A stretch of 64,000 bases of DNA from CBDDGJ01 sp965199285 (GTDB lineage: Bacteria > Pseudomonadota > Alphaproteobacteria > RS24), in contig OZ240687.1 in the NCBI GenBank assembly GCA_965199285.1, forward strand, positions 62,001 through 126,000, written 5' to 3'. The stretch's first letter is position 1; each line of letters begins with the position of its first letter. Shown here one piece after another: positions 8,761 to 17,657 of the stretch. The translations under genes and the position numbers were made by a program. The notes beneath the pieces are model-generated. The model did no database searches, was not told the DNA's origin, and worked only from the letters and a program-made list of their open reading frames with translations.

Positions 8761-11019
8761 ATGCCCATTATGATCGATCAGAGCCTACCCGCAGATGATG
8801 CCCAACCCGTTAGCCTTAAAGAAGCGCTTGAACAGCGCTATCTCGCTTACGCGCTTTCGACTATTACCAATCGGGCATTGCCGGATGTACGCGATGGTCT
8901 AAAGCCTGTCCACCGGCGGCTCTTGCACGCCATGCGGCAGTTGAAACTTGACCCCCAAAACGGATTTAAGAAATCTGCCCGCGTGGTCGGCGATGTCATA
9001 GGTAGGTTCCACCCGCATGGCGACCAAGCGATTTATGATGCGCTGGTGCGCTTGGCGCAGGATTTCGCGGTGCGCTATCCGCTGGTTGAGGGGCAAGGCA
9101 ATTTCGGCAATATTGATGGCGATAATGCCGCCGCCATGCGTTATACCGAAGCGCGGCTTACCGAAGTTGCCCAGCTTTTATTGCGCGATATTGATACGGA
9201 TACGGTTGATTTTCGCGAAACTTATGATGGGGAAGATGAAGAGCCTGTGGTTTTGCCGGCTGCTTTTCCCAATCTGCTTGCCAATGGCGCGACCGGCATT
9301 GCGGTGGGCATGGCGACATCTATTCCGCCCCATAATGCGTATGAGATTTTGGGCGCGGCTTTGCATCTCATCAAAGCCCCCAATGCGCGGATTGAGAGTT
9401 TGCTTGAACATGTGAAAGGGCCGGATTTTCCGACCGGTGGCATTTGTGTCGATAATGCCGAGACGATGCGGCGGGCTTATGAAACAGGGCGCGGCAGTTT
9501 TCGCATTCGGGCGCATTATGAAGTCGAACCCCTACCGCGCGGGCAATGGCAGATTATCGTCACTGAAATTCCCTATCAGGTGCAAAAAGCGCGGCTCATC
9601 GAAAAAATCGCCGAGCTGATGCTGGCGCGGCAATTACCGATGCTGGAAGATATTCGGGATGAAAGCGCGGAGGATATTCGGCTGGTGATTGTTCCGAAAT
9701 CGAAAAATCTTGAGCCGGAGCAAATTATGGCGGTTCTGTTTCGGCAGACAGAATTGGAAACCCGCTTTTCGCTCAATATGAATGTGCTGGATGCGGATGG
9801 GGTTCCGCGCGTTATGGGCTTGCGCGAAGTTATCAGCCAATGGCTGGCGCATCGCAAAGTGGTGTTGCAGCGCAAAAGCAAATTCCGCTTGGATAAAATC
9901 GAAGTGCGGCTGGAGATTCTGGATGGCTATCTGATTGCTTATCTTAATCTTGATGAAGTGATCCGGATTATTCGTGAAGAAGATGAGCCGCGTGATGAGT
10001 TAATGCAAAAATTTGACCTCACCCATAATCAAGCCGAGGCGATTTTGAACATGCGCTTACGGGCGTTGCGCAAGCTCGAAGAAGAGGGCATTCGCAAAGA
10101 ACATACAGAGCTTAAAAAAGAAGCCAGCGAATTAAGAAAACTGTTAAAATCGGATGATTTGCAATGGGCGTTTATCACCAATGAGCTGCGCGATTGTCGC
10201 AAAGAATTTGGTGCTAAAACAGAATTGGGAAAACGCCGCACGGCCTTCCATGAGGTTATGGAAGACGAGATTGCACCCATTGAAATGCTGATTGAAAAAG
10301 AAGCTGTCACCATTGTGCTATCCGAAAAAGGGTGGATACGCTCAATGAAAGGGCATATTGAAAGCGGCAAAGGGCTTAATTATAAGGATGGCGATAGCGG
10401 CAAATTTGTGATGCACGCCCATACCACTGACAAGCTGGTTTTATTTGCCTCTAATGGCCGCGCCTATAATTTAGAGATTGCCAAATTACCCGGTGGGCGC
10501 GGACATGGCGAACCCTTGCGCTTGCTGATTGATCTTGACCCCAGTGATGAAATCATTCAAATCTTCACGCATCTGCCAGAGCGTAAATATTTGCTGGCAT
10601 CGCTTACTGGCAATGGCTTTATTGTGGGTGCGGATGAACTTATCAGCGCCCGAAAAGCAGGCAAGCAAATTCTAAATGTCAAAGCGCCAGACCGCGCCGT
10701 GATTTGCGTGCCAGCGGAAGGCGATCGCATTGCCGTATTGGGCAAAAACCGCAAACTGCTTTGCTTTGCATTAGATGATGTACCGCATATGACACGCGGT
10801 AAGGGTGTGCGCCTACAGCGTTATGGTGATGGCCATATTGCCGATGCACGGGTATATGAGAGCAAGCAAGGCTTGCAGCTTACCACCCAAAACGGGCGGC
10901 AAAACAGCTTTACTGATTTAACAGATTGGCAAGGCTTACGGGCGCAAGCTGGCCGTATTCGCCCGAAAGGTTTTCCTTCCGATGGCACAATGGGTATTGC
11001 CTTTCCTAACCGTTTATAA
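8761..11019 (+). CDS. parC: DNA topoisomerase IV subunit A
   Basis: Breakage-reunion subunit of topoisomerase IV, which decatenates daughter chromosomes. The catalytic tyrosine is Tyr128 in MRYTEARLT; the winged-helix segment GRFHPHGDQAIYD precedes it. In that segment glutamine stands where E. coli ParC has the quinolone-contacting serine. The C-terminal region (from about 500) has degenerate beta-pinwheel repeats, shorter than in GyrA and without a clear GyrA box, supporting ParC over GyrA. Start at 8761 (AAGAG site) or 8770. Its 3' end overlaps the convergent hydrolase gene by 14 bp. Confidence 0.94.
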   Translation: MPIMIDQSLPADDAQPVSLKEALEQRYLAYALSTITNRALPDVRDGLKPVHRRLLHAMRQLKLDPQNGFKKSARVVGDVIGRFHPHGDQAIYDALVRLAQDFAVRYPLVEGQGNFGNIDGDNAAAMRYTEARLTEVAQLLLRDIDTDTVDFRETYDGEDEEPVVLPAAFPNLLANGATGIAVGMATSIPPHNAYEILGAALHLIKAPNARIESLLEHVKGPDFPTGGICVDNAETMRRAYETGRGSFRIRAHYEVEPLPRGQWQIIVTEIPYQVQKARLIEKIAELMLARQLPMLEDIRDESAEDIRLVIVPKSKNLEPEQIMAVLFRQTELETRFSLNMNVLDADGVPRVMGLREVISQWLAHRKVVLQRKSKFRLDKIEVRLEILDGYLIAYLNLDEVIRIIREEDEPRDELMQKFDLTHNQAEAILNMRLRALRKLEEEGIRKEHTELKKEASELRKLLKSDDLQWAFITNELRDCRKEFGAKTELGKRRTAFHEVMEDEIAPIEMLIEKEAVTIVLSEKGWIRSMKGHIESGKGLNYKDGDSGKFVMHAHTTDKLVLFASNGRAYNLEIAKLPGGRGHGEPLRLLIDLDPSDEIIQIFTHLPERKYLLASLTGNGFIVGADELISARKAGKQILNVKAPDRAVICVPAEGDRIAVLGKNRKLLCFALDDVPHMTRGKGVRLQRYGDGHIADARVYESKQGLQLTTQNGRQNSFTDLTDWQGLRAQAGRIRPKGFPSDGTMGIAFPNRL

Positions 11020-12058
11020 AGTTTAATTCATCTCTGGCAAGGGGCGCAAAAATTGCGTCAATCATCGCGTCTGTTACATCTGCAAAAGCCGCTGGTTGCC
11101 AGCGTGGTTGATTATCCTTATCAATAATCACAGCCCGCACGCCTTCATAAAAATCATGCCCTGCCATGATGCGGCTAACAGCGCGAAACTCAATTTGCAT
11201 GCACGTCTCAAAATCGGCCGCCGCACCTTCTTGCATTTGTCGTAAAGCAACCGCGCAAGACATTGGCGATTTGGTGGAGATGATGGCATGATTTTCTTGC
11301 GCCCAATCGCTCCCCTCTTCTTGTAGCTTTTGTAAAATCGCGTGAATATTTGGCGCCCCAAAAAGCCTATCTATATCTGCTTGCTGTCTGGCAAGCGGCG
11401 TAGGCTCGGGCGGGCGGCTGCAATGCGCGGTGAATATATCTATAAGCTCATCCGCCCCACCGCCTGCTAAAAGCGCCGCCCGTAAGCCTTCCATATCATC
11501 GCTATAATGGGTCGCAATGCTCGTATAGAGACAATCTGCCGCTTTTAAGCGCGCGCCGGTAAGCGCCATATAAGTGCCGATTTTACCAGAAAGGCGCGGC
11601 AGAAAATATGTGCCGCCCACATCGGGCAATAGGCCAATGCCGGTTTCGGGCATCGCAAAAACCGTGCGCGGGCTAACAATCCGATACGTACCATGTACCG
11701 ACATGCCAACCCCGCCGCCCATGGTAATGCCATCCATAAGCGCGATATAGGGTTTGGGAAACCGCTTGATAAGGTGATTTAACTGATATTCTTCACGATA
11801 AAAACCGATGGCTTCTGGCGCGCCTGCCTTGCCCCAATCATGCAGCGCCCGAATATCGCCGCCCGCACAAAAGCCTTTTTCGCCCGCCCCTTCAATCACC
11901 ACATATGAAATACTGTCATCTATCGCCCATTTTTTAAGAACCGGCATTATCATCCGCACCATTGTAAGGGTAAGCGCGTTTAACGCGTGCGGCCGGTTCA
12001 TGCGGATTAAACCGCAGCCATTTTCGACATGGAATAAGACGTCTTCTTCAGTATCCAT
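11006..12058 (-). CDS. 3-hydroxyisobutyryl-CoA hydrolase
   Basis: Crotonase-fold thioesterase that frees 3-hydroxyisobutyrate from its CoA ester in valine breakdown. GFCAGGDIRAL near residue 63 and DGITMGGGVG near residue 110 form the oxyanion hole; MPETGIGLLPDVG near residue 140 carries the glutamate and aspartate that mark the hydrolase subgroup rather than hydratases. At 350 aa it has the length of the hydrolase family, well above simple enoyl-CoA hydratases. It starts on the last base of the upstream isobutyryl-CoA dehydrogenase gene (TAATG), which strongly supports the assignment. Confidence 0.9.
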   Translation of the reverse strand: MDTEEDVLFHVENGCGLIRMNRPHALNALTLTMVRMIMPVLKKWAIDDSISYVVIEGAGEKGFCAGGDIRALHDWGKAGAPEAIGFYREEYQLNHLIKRFPKPYIALMDGITMGGGVGMSVHGTYRIVSPRTVFAMPETGIGLLPDVGGTYFLPRLSGKIGTYMALTGARLKAADCLYTSIATHYSDDMEGLRAALLAGGGADELIDIFTAHCSRPPEPTPLARQQADIDRLFGAPNIHAILQKLQEEGSDWAQENHAIISTKSPMSCAVALRQMQEGAAADFETCMQIEFRAVSRIMAGHDFYEGVRAVIIDKDNQPRWQPAAFADVTDAMIDAIFAPLARDELNFING

Positions 12059-13188
12059 TATTTAAGAAGTTCCCGCGCGATAATCACCCGCATAATTTCA
12101 TTCGTGCCTTCAAGGATTTGATTCACCCGCAAATCGCGTAACATGCGTTCCAGCTCATAATCTTGCAAATAGCCATAGCCGCCATGAATTTGCAGCGCGT
12201 CATTGGTAATTTCAAAGCCAATATCGGTCACAAACCGCTTCGCCATCGCTGAGGTCATGGTTTTATCCGCACCGGATTTATCAAAATTATCAGCCGCATG
12301 ATAAAGCATAAGCCGCGCGGCGGTAAGGTTGGTTTGCATATCCGCCAGCTTGAATTGCAGATTTTGAAAGCCCGCAATCGGCTTACCAAATTGCTGCCGC
12401 TCTTGCGCATAAGTAAAAGCTTTATCAAAGGCACGTTGCGCCGTGCCAAGCGAGGTTGCGGCGATATTGAGCCGCCCGCCATCCAAGCCTTGCATCGCAA
12501 ATTTGAAGCCATCCCCCTCCGCCCCGATGCGGTTGCGCGCCGGAATACGGCAATCTTCAAAAATCACTTGCGCGGTGGGTTGGTTTTTCCACCCCATTTT
12601 TTTCTCATTCGCGCCAAAACTCAAACCTTTTGTATCTTTCGGCACAATAAAGCAGGAAATGCCATTGGCGCTTTCATCGCCAGTGCGTAGCATCGCCACA
12701 TAAATATCCGACACGCCTGCGCCACTAATAAACGCCTTACTGCCATTTAGGATATAATCATCACCATCACGTACCGCTTTGGAGCGCATCGCTGCTGCAT
12801 CTGAGCCAGAGCCTGGTTCGGTAAGGCAATAGGATGCAATATAATCCATCGAGGTGAGCGCGGGTAAAAATTCCTTGCGTTGGTCTTGGCTGCCAAATTC
12901 ATCAATCATCCAGCTTGCCATATTGTGAATGGTCATATAGGCAGTGGTTGAGGTGCACCCCTTTGAGAGCGCTTCGAAAATAATCGCGGCATCCAAACGG
13001 TTAAGACCACTGCCGCCCACATCATCGCGCACATAAACACCGGCAAAGCCAAGCGCTGCCATCTCGCGCAATACAGCAACCGGAAAATGCGCCGTCTCAT
13101 CCCATTCCATTGCATGGGGGGCGAGTTTTTCAATCGCAAAATCATATGCCATTTTCTGGATGGCGCTTTGGTCATCTGATAAGTGCAT
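12058..13188 (-). CDS. Acyl-CoA dehydrogenase, probably isobutyryl-CoA dehydrogenase
   Basis: FAD flavoenzyme that desaturates a short acyl-CoA. The FAD/substrate signature AYCLTEPGSGSDAA is near residue 130, WITNG-type segment NGSKAFISGAG near 155, and the C-terminal catalytic glutamate is in ILEGTNEIMR near residue 360. The position of that glutamate fits the SCAD/isobutyryl group and excludes isovaleryl-CoA dehydrogenase. Coupling to a 3-hydroxyisobutyryl-CoA hydrolase points to isobutyryl-CoA as substrate (inference). A good site, GGGAGGATTTGT, precedes the ATG. It is divergent from hemB with a 67-bp gap. Confidence 0.85.
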   Translation of the reverse strand: MHLSDDQSAIQKMAYDFAIEKLAPHAMEWDETAHFPVAVLREMAALGFAGVYVRDDVGGSGLNRLDAAIIFEALSKGCTSTTAYMTIHNMASWMIDEFGSQDQRKEFLPALTSMDYIASYCLTEPGSGSDAAAMRSKAVRDGDDYILNGSKAFISGAGVSDIYVAMLRTGDESANGISCFIVPKDTKGLSFGANEKKMGWKNQPTAQVIFEDCRIPARNRIGAEGDGFKFAMQGLDGGRLNIAATSLGTAQRAFDKAFTYAQERQQFGKPIAGFQNLQFKLADMQTNLTAARLMLYHAADNFDKSGADKTMTSAMAKRFVTDIGFEITNDALQIHGGYGYLQDYELERMLRDLRVNQILEGTNEIMRVIIARELLK

Positions 13189-13255
13189 ACAAATCCTCCC
13201 GCTTTCTAATTAGCCCCGCTTGTCGTATCGGTCAAGATGGTATAAGACTTATCGC

Positions 13256-14245
13256 ATGGTGGATTATCCTTCTATACGCATGCGCCGTTTGCGGCAAACC
13301 GATTGGGCGCGCCGCTTGGTGGCGGAAAGCCAGTTGACAGTGAACGACCTCATCTGGCCGCTTTTTGTCATTGAAGGCAAAAACAGCCGCACGCCGATTG
13401 CCGCCATGCCGGAAGTGGAACGTCTAAGCATTGATTTAGCGGTGGAAGCTGCCAAAAAGGCACGCGATTTGGGCATTCCGGTGCTGGCACTATTTCCCAA
13501 CACGCCGCTTGAAAAACGTAGTGAAGATGGCGCGGAAGCGCTTAATCCCGATAATTTGATATGCCGCGCCACTGCCGCCATTAAAGCTGCGGTTCCGGAT
13601 ATTGGGATATTATGCGATGTCGCGCTCGACCCCTATACCAGCCATGGTCATGATGGCCTGCTTATGGGGGATGAAATTATCAATGATGAAACGGTTGCGG
13701 TTTTAGTAAACCAAGCGCTTAATCAAGTTAAAGCAGGCTGCGATATTGTCGCGCCCTCTGACATGATGGATGGGCGGATTGGCGCCATCCGCACCGCATT
13801 GGAAGAGAGCGGCTATAAGAACACTTTACTGATGGCTTATAGTGCCAAATATGCAAGCGCGTTTTATGGCCCGTTTCGGGAGGCGGTTGGCTCTGGCGGC
13901 CAGCTTAAGGGGGACAAAAAAACCTATCAGATGGATTATCACAATCATGCCGAAGCCTTGCGCGAGATTGGGCTGGATATTGAAGAAGGGGCGGATATGG
14001 TGATGGTCAAACCCGGTATGCCTTATCTTGATATTGTCGCAGCGTGTAAAAAAGAGTTTCATGTGCCGACATTCGCCTATCAAGTCTCTGGCGAATATGC
14101 AATGCTGCGCGGCAGTATTGAGCATGGTTGGTTGGATGAAGAGGCGGTGATTATCGAGAGCCTAACCGCTTTTAAGCGCGCCGGCGCGGATGGTATTCTC
14201 ACTTATTTTGCCTTGCAAGCAGCAGAGATTTTAAACCAATCTTGA
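13256..14245 (+). CDS. hemB: Delta-aminolevulinic acid dehydratase (porphobilinogen synthase)
   Basis: Condenses two 5-aminolevulinate molecules to porphobilinogen in tetrapyrrole synthesis. The Schiff-base lysines are in MAYSAKYASAFYGPFR and MVMVKPGMPYLD. The metal-site segment reads CDVALDPYTSHGHDG, so the three cysteines of the zinc-dependent type are replaced by A/D residues; this is the magnesium/alkali-metal type known from Bradyrhizobium and Rhodobacter relatives. The frame opens at a TTG at 13220, but the ATG at 13256 gives the usual MVDYPSIRMRRLR start (329 aa). It probably shares a divergent promoter region with the valine genes. Confidence 0.95.
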   Translation: MVDYPSIRMRRLRQTDWARRLVAESQLTVNDLIWPLFVIEGKNSRTPIAAMPEVERLSIDLAVEAAKKARDLGIPVLALFPNTPLEKRSEDGAEALNPDNLICRATAAIKAAVPDIGILCDVALDPYTSHGHDGLLMGDEIINDETVAVLVNQALNQVKAGCDIVAPSDMMDGRIGAIRTALEESGYKNTLLMAYSAKYASAFYGPFREAVGSGGQLKGDKKTYQMDYHNHAEALREIGLDIEEGADMVMVKPGMPYLDIVAACKKEFHVPTFAYQVSGEYAMLRGSIEHGWLDEEAVIIESLTAFKRAGADGILTYFALQAAEILNQS

Positions 14246-14338
14246 ACCTTTTGGTTCTATTCCCTTGTAACCTATCCGTTTGACAGTGGTTTAAATCACA
14301 CCTAATATACCAAACATTGCAGCAAATTCTGCAATCGG

Positions 14339-14455
14339 GTCAACACCCCGCCTACCCAAAGGCACTTAAAATGTGCCGCCTCACGCTTGTGTCTGAGCAC
14401 ATTTTAATGTGGTCGGACGGCGTGAGGGCCCTAAGCCTTTGGTGGGCGTGTTGAC
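14339..14455 (+). other. Long imperfect inverted repeat (possible structured RNA or MITE remnant)
   Basis: The arms 14339–14363 and 14435–14455 are near-complementary (GTCAACACCCCGCC… against …GGGCGTGTTGAC). Inside them, 14366–14376 TTAAAATGTGC pairs exactly with 14397–14407, and CCTCACGC at 14379–14386 pairs exactly with GCGTGAGG at 14420–14427, so at least two mutually exclusive folds exist. The 282-bp gap between hemB and the orphan gene at 14528 holds this and no reading frame. I see no target-site duplication and no uridine tract, so neither a mobile element nor a terminator can be claimed. Confidence 0.55.
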
Positions 14456-14527
14456 TCGTGTCCGTCCGGCTACCAATCTTTTCATATTGTAGGCTGGACA
14501 TAACAAAGTAAAGACAGGAGTTATGTT

Positions 14528-14860
14528 ATGTCAGAAGAGCAAGCTGAATTCTCAGCACATAAAAAGACGAGTGAGGCAGATAAAAAGACGGCCAAAAAAT
14601 ATAGGGAATATATAAGAAGGAACCATAAAACCCGCGATCATGATGATCCGTTGCTGGCTAGCATAAATAATCTCGATGAGCTTACCCAAAAGGACTATCG
14701 GCTATATCGGATGATTGGTGCGTTGAAAGGGGTAAGCTTTGCACTTGATGAGATGGATGAATTGGGGGCGCTTGAATGTGTATCTTTTGCCTGTATCATC
14801 GAGCTTATCGCGGAAGATGCAATAAGATTATGGCGCGAGATGGAGATAAAAGAGGTGTAG
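14528..14860 (+). CDS. Hypothetical protein, 110 aa
   Basis: Not recognised. A well-spaced ACAGGAG ribosome site at 14514–14520 supports translation. The first 45 residues are very hydrophilic and basic (KKTSEADKKTAKKYREYIRRNHK), followed by a helical acidic part (LDELTQKDYRLYRMIGAL, then ALDEMDELGALECVSFACIIELIAEDAIRLW). There is no signal peptide and no clear membrane helix. It stands alone between a palindrome-rich gap and a convergent dehydrogenase gene, with no operon partner. A small cytoplasmic helical protein is all that can be inferred. Confidence 0.7.
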   Translation: MSEEQAEFSAHKKTSEADKKTAKKYREYIRRNHKTRDHDDPLLASINNLDELTQKDYRLYRMIGALKGVSFALDEMDELGALECVSFACIIELIAEDAIRLWREMEIKEV

Positions 14861-14920
14861 GGAGAGGTTAATCTTTTTCTGCCCTTGGTCTTTCTGTGAA
14901 CGCGGAGCCTTTTTGTGCCC

Positions 14921-15784
14921 TTAATCTTTCCGAAGGCGCTGGATGAGGCTTGACGTATCCCATCGCGTGCCGCCCATTTTCTGCACATCCTTATAATAAT
15001 CATTAATAATGGCGGTGATGGGCAGCGTCACCCCAAGCGCATTGGCTTGGGCAAGGCAGATTTCCAAATCCTTCCGCATCCAGTCCACCGCAAAGCCAAA
15101 ATTAAATTCGCCTTTGAGCATGGTTTCCCCTCGATTTTCCATCTGCCAGCTTTGCGCCGCGCCTTTACTGATAACCTCCAGCACTGCTGGCATATCGAGG
15201 CCTGCGGTTTCACCAAAATGAAGCGCTTCGGAGAGCCCTTGTAAAAGCCCGCCAATGCAAATCTGATTAACCATTTTGGTCAACTGCCCCGCCCCGCTTT
15301 CGCCCATAAGCCGATGCGCGCGGGCATAGCTATCCAGTAGCGGGCTGGCTTTCTCATAAGCCGCTTTCTCGCCGCCAATCATAATGGTAAGCTGCCCCTT
15401 TATCGCGCCAATTTCACCGCCCGATACGGGCGCATCCAAAAAAGCAATATTTTTTTCAAAATAAAGCCCCGCAAGCTCACGCGCGACCAGCGCTGAGCTG
15501 GTGGTATGGTCGATAAAAATCGCGCCCTGTTTTGCGCCCTCATAAGCAGCTTGCGCCACCGCGCGCAAATCATCATCATCGCCAACACAGGTAAAGATAA
15601 AATCCGCATTGCTTACAGCTTGCGCGGGCGTGGGGGCGATAGAGCCGCCATATTCATCGCTCCAGTTTTCTGCTTTTTCGGCAGTACGATTATAAACCGT
15701 GACGGCATATCCCGCCTTTTGCAAATGCCCCGCCATTGGATAGCCCATCACCCCTAATCCTAAAAATGCGCATTGTGCGGTCAT
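14921..15784 (-). CDS. 3-hydroxyisobutyrate dehydrogenase-type beta-hydroxyacid dehydrogenase
   Basis: NAD(P)-dependent oxidation of a short beta-hydroxyacid. The N-terminal dinucleotide motif FLGLGVMGYPMAGHL, the substrate loop DAPVSGGEIGAIKG near residue 118 and the catalytic lysine in GQLTKMVNQ near residue 170 define the family. With isobutyryl-CoA dehydrogenase and 3-hydroxyisobutyryl-CoA hydrolase encoded 1.7 kb away on the same strand, 3-hydroxyisobutyrate (valine pathway) is the most likely substrate; tartronate semialdehyde or glyoxylate/succinic semialdehyde reduction by close paralogues cannot be excluded. An AAGGAAAAG site precedes the ATG. Confidence 0.85.
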   Translation of the reverse strand: MTAQCAFLGLGVMGYPMAGHLQKAGYAVTVYNRTAEKAENWSDEYGGSIAPTPAQAVSNADFIFTCVGDDDDLRAVAQAAYEGAKQGAIFIDHTTSSALVARELAGLYFEKNIAFLDAPVSGGEIGAIKGQLTIMIGGEKAAYEKASPLLDSYARAHRLMGESGAGQLTKMVNQICIGGLLQGLSEALHFGETAGLDMPAVLEVISKGAAQSWQMENRGETMLKGEFNFGFAVDWMRKDLEICLAQANALGVTLPITAIINDYYKDVQKMGGTRWDTSSLIQRLRKD

Positions 15785-15844
15785 TCATCTTTTCCTTTTC
15801 TATCATCTTCATAAAGTCTATATTCATAGACTAAGGTAAAAAAT

Positions 15845-17656
15845 ATGGAAAGCAATATCCAAATGTGGCTCACCTTTATGGTGATTGGAACGGCGATGGT
15901 GCTGTATATAAGCGAGCGTATTGCGATGGAGCTGGTGTCTCTGTTCACCGTGATTGCGCTGATTTTGCTGTTCCATTTTTGGCCGGGCAGTACAAATATA
16001 CAGATAAGTGATTTGCTGTCTGGGTTTGGTAATCCCGCTCTATTTGCGGTGCTGGCGCTGTTGGTGATGGGGCAGGGGCTTTTTCAATCCGGCGCGCTGG
16101 AACAAGCGATTAATTATACCACCGCCCGCGCCACCCATTATCCGCGTCGCGCCCTTTTGGTAGCGATGCTATGCGTGTTTGCGGCAAGTGCGTTTCTCAA
16201 TAATACGCCGGTGGTGCTGATGTTCATTCCCGTCATTAGCGTGATTGTACAAAAGGGACATTATAATCATGGGCTAATGCTCATGGCGCTTAGCTTTATC
16301 GGCATTTTAGGGGGGATGACCACGCTTATCGGCTCGTCAACCAATCTTCTGGTTGCGGATATGGCGGTGCATACCGCGTCTCACCAGATTGGGTTTTTTG
16401 ACCAAAGCGTGCCGGGTCTGTTTTTGGCATTGATTGGGGGGCTATATATTGCGCTGGTCATGCCCTTTTTGCTACGCCATAAGGAAAATCAGCAACAGCA
16501 AAACCGGTTAGATATTTCGGGGCAGCAATTCATTGTTGAAATTCGCTTGCGGGCGGCGGATAAATTTGTCGGCGCAAAATCACAAGCTGGTTTTTTTCCA
16601 GCCCTGCATGGCATGACCTTGCAAATGATTGATGGTCGCTATGGCAAAATGCTTCCTCCCTTTGATGATTATGAATTACGCCCCGGTGACCGTTTATTTA
16701 TTGCCGCCACCCGCAAAGAGCTTGCCGATGCGCTGGCAGATTCGGCGCATGGGCTGGCCGATTATGTGACGCATATATCGGGGCAAGATGAGGCAGGCCA
16801 TGAGCTTTTGCTGGCTGAATCGGTGATTGCACCAGGTTCGCGGATGATTGGGCGGGCGGTGCATCAGACCGGCTTTAATCATGATACGAATTGCACAATC
16901 ATTGGGGTGCAAAGGCGGCAGCGTTTTTTGCGCCATCAGCTATCGGATATTCGGCTCGAGGCAGGGGATGTTTTATTGGTGCTAGGCAATAAAGATAATC
17001 TTGAGGGGCTAAGACCCAATCGCGATATTTTATTGATGGAGTGGTCGGCGCAGGAAATCCCCAATTTTCAAAACGCGCATCTGGCGCGGATGATTTTTTT
17101 AGGTACAATCATTACCGCCGCGCTGGGGCTTATGCCGATTGTCGCTGCCGCCTTATTGGGGGCAGGGTTGATGGTATTGAGCGGGGTTTTGAATGTGCGC
17201 CAAGCCGCCCGCGCCATTGATTTGCGGATTTATCTTTTAATCGGCGCGGCGATTAGTATGAGCCAAGCGCTCTTAGCCAGTGGCGGGGTGGTGTTTTTAT
17301 CGAGCTATTTTCTCGGTTTGTTTGATGGGGTGTCGCCCGCCCTTATTCTGTCAGCATTTTTTCTGATGGTCGCGGTTTTCACCAATATTCTTTCCAATAA
17401 TGCAACCGCTGTTTTGTTTACGCCAATTGCTATCAGTCTGGCACATGCCTTAAATGTCGATGTCAGCGCGTTTGTGTTTGCGGTGATTTTTGCCGCAAGT
17501 TGCAGCTTCGCAACGCCGATTGCTTACCAGACCAATCTATTGGTGATGACCCCCGGCAATCTTACCTTTCGGGATTTTATGAAGGCAGGTATTCCGCTGG
17601 TGATTGTTTTATGGCTGGCTTATAGCCTATTTGCGCCATTTTATTTTGGGTTATAA
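15845..17656 (+). CDS. SLC13/DASS-type anion permease with two RCK-C domains
   Basis: Inner-membrane secondary transporter of the divalent-anion:Na+ symporter group. Around ten hydrophobic segments are split into two halves by a soluble region at about residues 205–390 that looks like two TrkA-C (RCK-C) regulatory domains (ELRPGDRLFIAATRKEL and RLEAGDVLLVLGNKDNL). Each half has an SNT-like substrate motif: LNNTPVVL and LSNNATAVL, plus GSSTNLLVADM. Proteins of this architecture are annotated as sulfate, citrate or general anion permeases; the substrate cannot be told here. It is divergent from the dehydrogenase gene, and bpt starts 1 bp after its stop. Confidence 0.85.
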   Translation: MESNIQMWLTFMVIGTAMVLYISERIAMELVSLFTVIALILLFHFWPGSTNIQISDLLSGFGNPALFAVLALLVMGQGLFQSGALEQAINYTTARATHYPRRALLVAMLCVFAASAFLNNTPVVLMFIPVISVIVQKGHYNHGLMLMALSFIGILGGMTTLIGSSTNLLVADMAVHTASHQIGFFDQSVPGLFLALIGGLYIALVMPFLLRHKENQQQQNRLDISGQQFIVEIRLRAADKFVGAKSQAGFFPALHGMTLQMIDGRYGKMLPPFDDYELRPGDRLFIAATRKELADALADSAHGLADYVTHISGQDEAGHELLLAESVIAPGSRMIGRAVHQTGFNHDTNCTIIGVQRRQRFLRHQLSDIRLEAGDVLLVLGNKDNLEGLRPNRDILLMEWSAQEIPNFQNAHLARMIFLGTIITAALGLMPIVAAALLGAGLMVLSGVLNVRQAARAIDLRIYLLIGAAISMSQALLASGGVVFLSSYFLGLFDGVSPALILSAFFLMVAVFTNILSNNATAVLFTPIAISLAHALNVDVSAFVFAVIFAASCSFATPIAYQTNLLVMTPGNLTFRDFMKAGIPLVIVLWLAYSLFAPFYFGL

Positions 17657-17657
17657 C

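Noticed and set aside
14339..14455. 6S RNA or terminator
   Set aside because: The paired region is long but has competing inner stems, no uridine tract and no recognisable 6S bubble or neighbour gene.
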